Part shown: positions 58,426 through 64,000 of the stretch, piece by piece
Layout: each line of letters starts with the position of its first letter
Position numbering within the stretch: the first letter of the stretch is position 1
Source of the DNA: Candidatus Competibacter denitrificans Run_A_D11
GTDB taxonomy: Bacteria; Pseudomonadota; Gammaproteobacteria; Competibacterales; Competibacteraceae
Direction: 5' to 3'
Assembly (NCBI RefSeq): GCF_001051235.1
Contig: NZ_CBTJ020000101.1
Coordinates: 1 to 64,000, forward strand
Length of the DNA: 64,000 nt
Made by a program: the position numbers and the translations under genes
Notes under the pieces: model-generated
Told to the model about the DNA's origin: nothing
The model's database searches: none
What the model saw: only the letters and a program-made list of their open reading frames with translations

Positions 58426-58751
58426 GTCGCTAATTCCTTACATGAATAGGAGTGGATGTGGTTTACAGAGGGCGATAAATAAAACCCTACCGCCAACGAC
58501 GTGTCGCGGTCAATAAATGCATTGCATCGCCGATGGGGAGTAAATACCATAACTTGCTGAGGTTTAGCTGGCCGGATCGTTGGCTCGATATCTTGTCAGA
58601 TGTCTTTCTACGCCGCCTCCGCATTTGTCCGGCCGAACCAACCCAAAGGGGGTACGAGACGTGTTGATCTTGCTTTATCGGTCATAGATCAGCCCGTGCC
58701 CGAGGGCCAATAGATTGCAAAACGTAAGCGATCACAAAAAAAGGTATAACG
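58426..58751. promoter_or_regulatory. divergent intergenic region acuI / etfB
   Basis: 326 bp with no gene seen. Presumed to hold the promoters for both directions; TTGATC (58663-58668) is a candidate -35 for etfB but no good -10 at the right distance was found. Confidence 0.35.
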
Positions 58752-59501
58752 ATGAAATTATTAGTCGCCGTGAAGCGGGTGGTTGATTACAACGTCAAGG
58801 TGCGGGCGAAAGCGGATGGTTCCGGTGTGGAAACCGCCAACGTCAAGATGTCTATGAATCCATTCGACGAAATCGCCGTCGAGGAAGCGGTTCGGATGCA
58901 GGAAGCGGGCAAGGCCAAGGAAATCGTGGCGGTTTCCCTGGGTGTCGCCGCCTGCCAAGACACGCTGCGCACAGCGCTGGCGATGGGTGCAGATCGGGCC
59001 ATTCTGGTGGAAACCGACGCCGAGTTGCAACCGCTGGCGGTCGCTAAGCTTCTTAAAGCCGTGGTCGATAAGGAAAAACCCGACCTAGTGATCTTGGGCA
59101 AGCAGGCTATCGACGATGACGCCAATCAAACCGGCCAGATGCTGGCGGCTCTGCTCGGCTGGTCGCAAGGCACCTTCGCTTCCAAAGTCGAGGTCGATGC
59201 TGGTGCAACCAAGGTCACCCGTGAAGTTGACGGCGGCCTGGAAACGGTGGCGTTGAAGTTGCCGGCCGTCGTGACCACCGACCTGCGCCTGAATGAGCCT
59301 CGCTTCGTCAAGCTGCCCAATATCATGAAGGCCAAGAAAAAGCCGCTGGATGTGCTCAAACCCGCCGATCTTGGCGTCGATGTCGCTCCCCGCCTGGCCA
59401 CGCTCAAAGTCCAAGAGCCGCCCAAGCGCCAAGCCGGGATTAAGGTCGATACAGTCGCCGCGCTGATCGACAAGCTGCACAAAGAAGCCCACGTCATCTA
59501 A
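58752..59501 (+). CDS. etfB: electron transfer flavoprotein beta subunit
   Basis: 249 residues; ATG 58752. [55 protein letters not shown] (AMP/recognition) and [21 protein letters not shown] are invariant EtfB features. Pairs with etfA 19 nt downstream; takes electrons from acyl-CoA dehydrogenases. Confidence 0.97.
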   Translation: MKLLVAVKRVVDYNVKVRAKADGSGVETANVKMSMNPFDEIAVEEAVRMQEAGKAKEIVAVSLGVAACQDTLRTALAMGADRAILVETDAELQPLAVAKLLKAVVDKEKPDLVILGKQAIDDDANQTGQMLAALLGWSQGTFASKVEVDAGATKVTREVDGGLETVALKLPAVVTTDLRLNEPRFVKLPNIMKAKKKPLDVLKPADLGVDVAPRLATLKVQEPPKRQAGIKVDTVAALIDKLHKEAHVI

Positions 59502-59520
59502 ACGTCACGGATATCGCCTT

Positions 59521-60471
59521 ATGAGCATTCTCGTCATCGCCGAACACGATAACGCCGCCCTGAAATCAGCGACGTTAAATACCGTTACCGCCGCGTCCCA
59601 ACTCGGCAGTGATATCGCCGTCCTGGTGGCCGGCCATAACTGTGGCACGGTCGCCCAGGCAGCGGCCAAGGTCGCGGGCGTTAAGAAGGTTTTACACGCC
59701 GATGCGCCCCACTACGCCAACCAGTTGGCTGAAAATGTCGCTTCCCTGGTGGTCGGCCTGGCCAGCGGTTACAGCCACATCCTGGCACCTGCCACCGCCG
59801 CTGGCAAAAACATCCTGCCGCGCGTGGCCGCTTTGCTGGATGTGGCCCAGATCTCCGACATTATCAAAGTGGAGAGTGCCGACACCTTCGTGCGGCCGAT
59901 CTACGCCGGCAACGTACTGGCCACCGTGCAATCCAAAGATGCGGTCAAGGTCATCACCGTGCGTGGCACCACTTTTCCGGCCGCTGCCAGCGAGGGTGGG
60001 TCAGCCAGCATTGAGACGGTCGCCGCCACCAGCGATTCCGGCTTATCCACCTTCGTCGGCCAGCAGCTCACTAAATCCGACCGGCCGGAATTGACCGCCG
60101 CCAAGATCATCGTCTCCGGCGGGCGCGGCATGGGCAACGGTGAGAACTTTAAGTTGCTCGAAGCGGTCGCCGACAAACTGGGCGCCGCGGTGGGCGCCTC
60201 GCGCGCCGCCGTGGACGCCGGGTTCGTCCCCAATGACTACCAAGTCGGCCAGACCGGTAAAGTGGTCGCGCCGGAACTCTATGTCGCCGTCGGTATCTCC
60301 GGCGCCATCCAGCATCTGGCGGGGATGAAAGACAGCAAAGTGATCGTCGCCATCAACAAAGATGAGGAAGCGCCGATCTTTCAAGTCGCCGATTACGGCT
60401 TGGTCGCTGACCTGTTTGTCGCCATGCCAGAGATGGCCAATGAACTGGACAAACTGAAAGCCGCCGGTTGA
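59521..60471 (+). CDS. etfA: electron transfer flavoprotein alpha subunit
   Basis: 316 residues; ATG 59521. FAD-binding C-terminal domain with [55 protein letters not shown] and [22 protein letters not shown]. Full length, co-transcribed with etfB. Confidence 0.97.
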   Translation: MSILVIAEHDNAALKSATLNTVTAASQLGSDIAVLVAGHNCGTVAQAAAKVAGVKKVLHADAPHYANQLAENVASLVVGLASGYSHILAPATAAGKNILPRVAALLDVAQISDIIKVESADTFVRPIYAGNVLATVQSKDAVKVITVRGTTFPAAASEGGSASIETVAATSDSGLSTFVGQQLTKSDRPELTAAKIIVSGGRGMGNGENFKLLEAVADKLGAAVGASRAAVDAGFVPNDYQVGQTGKVVAPELYVAVGISGAIQHLAGMKDSKVIVAINKDEEAPIFQVADYGLVADLFVAMPEMANELDKLKAAG

Positions 60472-60490
60472 GCGTTTCGGTTTTAACCCC

Positions 60491-60548
60491 GCGCCGCCTG
60501 GCGGGCCTTGATCCGACGCGCAAGGATCGAGCGTTCGTCAGGCGGCGC
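60491..60548 (+). terminator. nested hairpin after etfA
   Basis: GCGCCGCCTG (60491-60500) pairs with CAGGCGGCGC (60539-60548), and GATCC / GGATC form an inner stem. No T-run; likely a partial terminator or processing site between etfA and the dehydrogenase. Confidence 0.4.
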
Positions 60549-60592
60549 TTGCTTTCTCGATCCCGCATTCCACGTATTTCAAGGAGGCGCTT

Positions 60593-62383
60593 GTGACCGC
60601 CTATTCTGCCCCGACTCGCGACATGCAGTTCGTCATCAACGAAGTGGCCGGCCTGGCTGAAGTCGCTGCCTTACCGGCTTTCGCCGACCAGGACGTTGGC
60701 CCGGAACTGGCGGAAGCTGTTTTGGAAGAAGCCGCCAAGTTGGCATCCGGGGTCCTGGCTCCCCTCAACCACCCCGGTGACGTTCAGGGGGTCCGCCTTG
60801 GCCCTGAGGGTGTTATCCCCGCCGATGGCTTTGCCAGGGCTTATCAAAAATTCGTCGATGGTGGCTGGAACGGCATCGGCTGTGCCATCGATCACGGCGG
60901 CCAAGGTCTGCCGGAGCTACTCAACACCGCGACCCAGGAAATGTGGAATTCGGCCAACATGTCCTTCGCGCTGTGCCCGATGCTCAATGGCGGCGCCATC
61001 GAGGCGATCAACAGCGTCGGTTCCGAGGCACAAAAGGCGTTATATCTGCCGAAGATGGTCAGCGGCGAATGGACCGGCACCATGAATCTGACGGAATCGC
61101 AGGCCGGTTCCGATCTGTCGGCGGTGCGCGCCCGCGCCGTGCCTGAAGGCGATCATTACCGGATCTTCGGCCAGAAAATCTTTATCACCTGGGGCGAGCA
61201 CAACATGACGGACAACACCATTCATCTGGTGCTGGCCCGAACCCCGGACGCTCCGGAAGGCGTCAGAGGGATTTCGCTGTTCATCGTACCCAAGTTTCTG
61301 GTTAACCCGGATGGCTCGCTCGGCGAGCGCAATGACGTACACGCGGTCTCGCTGGAGCACAAGATGGGCATCCACGCCAGCCCGACCTGTGTGATGGCGT
61401 TCGGCGACAAAGACGGGGCTATTGGCTATCTGGTCGGCCAGGAAAACAAGGGCCTGGCTTACATGTTCATCATGATGAACGAGGCGCGTTTTAAGGTCGG
61501 CCTGCAAGGGCTGGCCATCGGCGAACGCGCTTATCAAGCGGCGCTCGAATACGCCAAAGACCGGGTACAGGGTCGGCCGGTCGGCGTCAAGAGCGGTGAT
61601 CGGGTCACCATCATCCACCACCCCGACGTGCGGCGGATGCTGATGACCATGAAAGCCTTAAACGAGGCGATGCGCGGCTTGGGTTATGTGGTCGCCAAAC
61701 ATCTTGATCTAGCCCGTTACCACCCCGATCCGGAAACCCGCGAACGCCACCAGAATCGGGTGGATTTGCTGATCCCCATCGTCAAGGGCTGGCTGAGCGA
61801 AACCGGGATTGATGTCGCCTCGCTGGGCGTGCAAATCCATGGCGGCATGGGCTTTATCGAAGAAACCGGCACCTGCCAACACCTGCGCGACTCCCGCATC
61901 ACCACCATCTATGAAGGCACCACCGGCATCCAGGCTGCCGACCTGGCCGGACGCAAGCTCAACATGGATAAAGGGGCGTCGATGCGGGCGCTGATCACTG
62001 AAATCGGGGAGACGGTGGCAGAGCTGAAGCCAGCGCCGGGCGAGCCTATCGCCATCATCCGCGCCGGCCTACAGGAGGCAGTAGCCAAACTGGCCGAAGC
62101 GACCGATTGGATGCTGGAAACCCATTCCGCCGAAGATGTGATGGCAGTATCGGTCGATTATCTGATGCTGGCCGGTTTCGTTTGCGGCGGCTGGCAATTG
62201 GCCCGTGCCGCGCACATCGCTAGCCAGAAGCGTAAAGACGATCCAGAACACGTTTTTTACGAGGCCAAGACGATCACAGCGTGCTTCTACGCCGAGCACA
62301 TCCTGCCCAAGGCCACCGGCTTATGCGCTTCGATTAAACACGGCGGCGCTTCCATCATGGCCCTGACTGAAGAACAGTTCTAG
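60593..62383 (+). CDS. acyl-CoA dehydrogenase (long, C-terminal-extended type)
   Basis: 596 residues; GTG 60593 with AAGGAGGC 6 nt upstream. Core with MNLTESQAGSDLSAVRARA and IFITWGEHNM (FAD/substrate), LEHKMGIHASPTCVM, GLAYMFIMMNEARFKVGLQGL, and QIHGGMGFIEETGTCQHLRDSRITTIYEGTTGIQA (catalytic Glu region). Length and the C-terminal domain match the DmdC/AcdA-like group. Likely donates electrons to the adjacent ETF. Confidence 0.93.
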   Translation: MTAYSAPTRDMQFVINEVAGLAEVAALPAFADQDVGPELAEAVLEEAAKLASGVLAPLNHPGDVQGVRLGPEGVIPADGFARAYQKFVDGGWNGIGCAIDHGGQGLPELLNTATQEMWNSANMSFALCPMLNGGAIEAINSVGSEAQKALYLPKMVSGEWTGTMNLTESQAGSDLSAVRARAVPEGDHYRIFGQKIFITWGEHNMTDNTIHLVLARTPDAPEGVRGISLFIVPKFLVNPDGSLGERNDVHAVSLEHKMGIHASPTCVMAFGDKDGAIGYLVGQENKGLAYMFIMMNEARFKVGLQGLAIGERAYQAALEYAKDRVQGRPVGVKSGDRVTIIHHPDVRRMLMTMKALNEAMRGLGYVVAKHLDLARYHPDPETRERHQNRVDLLIPIVKGWLSETGIDVASLGVQIHGGMGFIEETGTCQHLRDSRITTIYEGTTGIQAADLAGRKLNMDKGASMRALITEIGETVAELKPAPGEPIAIIRAGLQEAVAKLAEATDWMLETHSAEDVMAVSVDYLMLAGFVCGGWQLARAAHIASQKRKDDPEHVFYEAKTITACFYAEHILPKATGLCASIKHGGASIMALTEEQF

Positions 62384-62389
62384 CCCCAA

Positions 62390-62413
62390 GACCGGGATTG
62401 CTGAATCCCGGTC
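62390..62413 (+). terminator. hairpin after the acyl-CoA dehydrogenase gene
   Basis: GACCGGGATT (62390-62399), loop GCTG, AATCCCGGTC (62404-62413): ten perfect pairs, but no T-run. Probable weak or factor-dependent terminator. Confidence 0.5.
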
Positions 62414-62560
62414 GTATCCAAGCCGTAGCCATTGCGCCCAAAAATCCGACTTCTTCCAAGCGAGCGCTGAGACTGATTTATACTTGAATTTGATCGAAAT
62501 ACCACACGGCGCCTTGAACCGGCCCTCCCATGGCCGACCTTGAACCCAGGTACTTCCGCC

Positions 62561-64000
62561 ATGACTGAACAGACGACTCGCGAACCTGAAATCACCACCC
62601 GAGACAGCCTGCTGGACCGGACGATGCAAAATCTCCGCGAAGCCTGGCGCGATGTAGCCGACTGGCGGGGTGGCCTGCTCTCGACCACCCCGAACCCGAA
62701 CCTGCCCGACAAAGATGCCGAAGCGCTAAAAAACCAAATGCGCGATTGTCTGGAAGCGCGCGGCGGTGAAGTCTCGGCGCGCGCCCGTGCCGCTAATCTC
62801 GGCCGGCTTTATCTGTCACTCAACGCCAAGGGTCGCAAGCGGTTTTTGAAAATTCTCGCCACCGAGTTTGACAGCGACCACCATGCCGTGAATAAAGCGG
62901 CGGAACAACTGCGGCAAGCGGGCGACAACAGCGAGGAGCGTGCCAAGGCGGAGCGGGCGTTGCGCCAAGCATTGCAGCCACCCCGTGGCCGCCTATTGGC
63001 ACAGCTCAATGCGCTGCCTGAAGGCTTTCATTTTCTAGTTGACTTGCGGGCCGAACTCCTGGCATGGCGGCAGGATGATCCGGCGTTGGGAGCGTTGGAG
63101 CGGGATCTCCTCGCGCTGCTGGTATCGTGGTTCGATGTCGGCTTTCTGGAATTGCGGCGCATCACCTGGAACTCGCCGGCATCACTGCTGGAAAAGATGT
63201 TCGTCTATGAGGCCGTGCATCCGATCCGGGATTGGGGCGACCTGAAAAACCGCCTCAGTGTTGACCGCCGCTGTTTTGCCTTCTTCCACCCACGGATGCC
63301 CGACGAACCGCTGATTATCGTCCAGGTCGCCCTGGTCGATGGCATCGCCAACAATGTGCATACCTTGCTCGATGAATCCGCCCCAGTCTTCGAACCCACC
63401 GCCGCCGACACCGCTATTTTCTATTCCATTTCCAATGCGCACGAAGGACTGAGCGGCATCAGTTTCGGCAACTTTCTGATCAAGCGGGTGGTGGATGAAT
63501 TGACAACCGAATTTAGCAATCTCAAAACTTTTGCCACGCTCTCGCCGATTCCCGGTTTCCGCGATTGGCTGGATAGCAAGCTGCAAGAATCCGACGCTGA
63601 CGCGGAGCTGCTGACCGCTGCCGAACGCAAAGCCCTGGTAACGGCTGCCAATGCTGGCAAGGAACCCGTCTCTTTGCAGACCTTGCTGGCCACGTCGGAT
63701 TGGCACGGCAATACCGAGCTTGCCAAGGCGTTAAAACCACCCCTGCTGCGCTTGTGTTCCCGCTATCTCGCCAAAGAAAAACGCCCAGGCGGGACCGCTC
63801 TGGACCGCGTAGCACATTTCCACCTGTCCAACGGCGCACGAATCGAACGGCTGAACTGGTTGGCGGATACCTCGCTTAAGGGCATGAGCCAGGCGGTGGG
63901 AATGATGGTGAATTATCTATATAAGCTCAGTGACATCGAAACCAATCATGAGGCTTATCGCGGCGAAGGCAAGGTGATGACGTCCTCAACCATCCGGGCT
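62561..64000 (+). CDS. malonyl-CoA decarboxylase, cut by the window edge
   Basis: 480 codons visible from ATG 62561, 3' end outside. Decarboxylates malonyl-CoA to acetyl-CoA. LLALLVSWFDVGFLELRRITWNSPASLLEKMFVYEAVHPI, RRCFAFFHPRMPDEPLIIVQVALV, FYSISNAHEGLSGISFGNFLIKRVVDEL and FATLSPIPGFRDWL are strongly characteristic of the family, including the conserved Ser/His region near the end (VAHFHLSNGARIERLNWLAD). Confidence 0.93.
   Translation, partial: MTEQTTREPEITTRDSLLDRTMQNLREAWRDVADWRGGLLSTTPNPNLPDKDAEALKNQMRDCLEARGGEVSARARAANLGRLYLSLNAKGRKRFLKILATEFDSDHHAVNKAAEQLRQAGDNSEERAKAERALRQALQPPRGRLLAQLNALPEGFHFLVDLRAELLAWRQDDPALGALERDLLALLVSWFDVGFLELRRITWNSPASLLEKMFVYEAVHPIRDWGDLKNRLSVDRRCFAFFHPRMPDEPLIIVQVALVDGIANNVHTLLDESAPVFEPTAADTAIFYSISNAHEGLSGISFGNFLIKRVVDELTTEFSNLKTFATLSPIPGFRDWLDSKLQESDADAELLTAAERKALVTAANAGKEPVSLQTLLATSDWHGNTELAKALKPPLLRLCSRYLAKEKRPGGTALDRVAHFHLSNGARIERLNWLADTSLKGMSQAVGMMVNYLYKLSDIETNHEAYRGEGKVMTSSTIRA

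Overview
The window holds the left-truncated body of a temperate siphophage prophage (positions 1 to about 40,235, left end outside the window) followed by about 23.7 kb of host chromosome (40,235 to 64,000). The host looks like a GC-rich gammaproteobacterium: guaBA next to tadA, xseA, a FadD-type ligase that starts like gammaproteobacterial FadD, and a beta-oxidation/ETF cluster with malonyl-CoA decarboxylase, an AcuI-type reductase and a PhaJ-like MaoC hydratase. That mix would suit a lipid- or PHA-storing organism such as a Competibacteraceae member; this is inference from gene content only.

Prophage layout. 1-6,661 (minus): a huge tail protein cut by the window edge, and the tape measure protein. 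6,720-9,854 (plus): an inserted cargo block with an exported DUF4124 protein, a TPR-like protein paired with a HEPN protein, a KilA-N antirepressor and a small coiled-coil protein. 9,918-13,106 (minus): tail tube, small protein, lambda-E-type capsid, decoration protein, scaffold. 13,171-15,654 (plus, divergent): portal, neck protein, connector-like protein, tail terminator-like protein. 15,683-17,611 (minus): a second antirepressor/coiled-coil cassette, an inverted paralogue of the one at 8.4-9.9 kb. 17,764-21,254 (minus): MuF-type protein with an intein, large terminase, frameshifted small terminase-like gene. 21,289-24,858 (minus): lysis genes (coiled-coil/TM protein, spanin pair, holin, lysozyme) plus two unrelated proteins. 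24,915-32,474 (minus): replication and early genes, a tRNA-Met, a chain of tiny overlapping genes ending at a Cro-like gene. 32,558: CI/LexA-like repressor. 33,336-34,558: a toxin-antitoxin-chaperone operon (HigB, HigA, SecB-like). 34,748-40,229 (plus): leftward-type early operon with a Lar-like protein, a DnaQ-like exonuclease, a free-standing SSB-tail peptide, excisionase and tyrosine integrase, ending at the 3' end of the host tRNA-Ser(CGA), the likely attachment site.

Most striking is the MuF gene: its intein (17,995-18,984, minus) carries on the opposite strand, in exactly codon-aligned register, a 347-codon reading frame (17,998-19,041, plus) that reads as a tandem-HTH plus Vsr/EDxHD-type homing endonuclease. 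Second, both antirepressor genes share an identical promoter and have about 210-240 nt leaders with the same architecture but different sequences: a short segment at the RNA 5' end, an early terminator, a complementary segment, and a second copy of the first segment over the ribosome binding site. This looks like a mutually exclusive RNA switch.

Host side. 40,456-41,808: a proline-rich single-TM protein. Then a minus-strand run guaB-guaA-hybrid histidine kinase-tadA; plus-strand xseA, a PilZ-domain protein and an alpha/beta hydrolase; fadD (minus); bcp peroxiredoxin; a PP2C phosphatase with a membrane Ser/Thr kinase carrying a C-terminal FGE-sulfatase domain; MaoC hydratase and AcuI-type reductase (minus); etfB, etfA, an acyl-CoA dehydrogenase and a truncated malonyl-CoA decarboxylase (plus).
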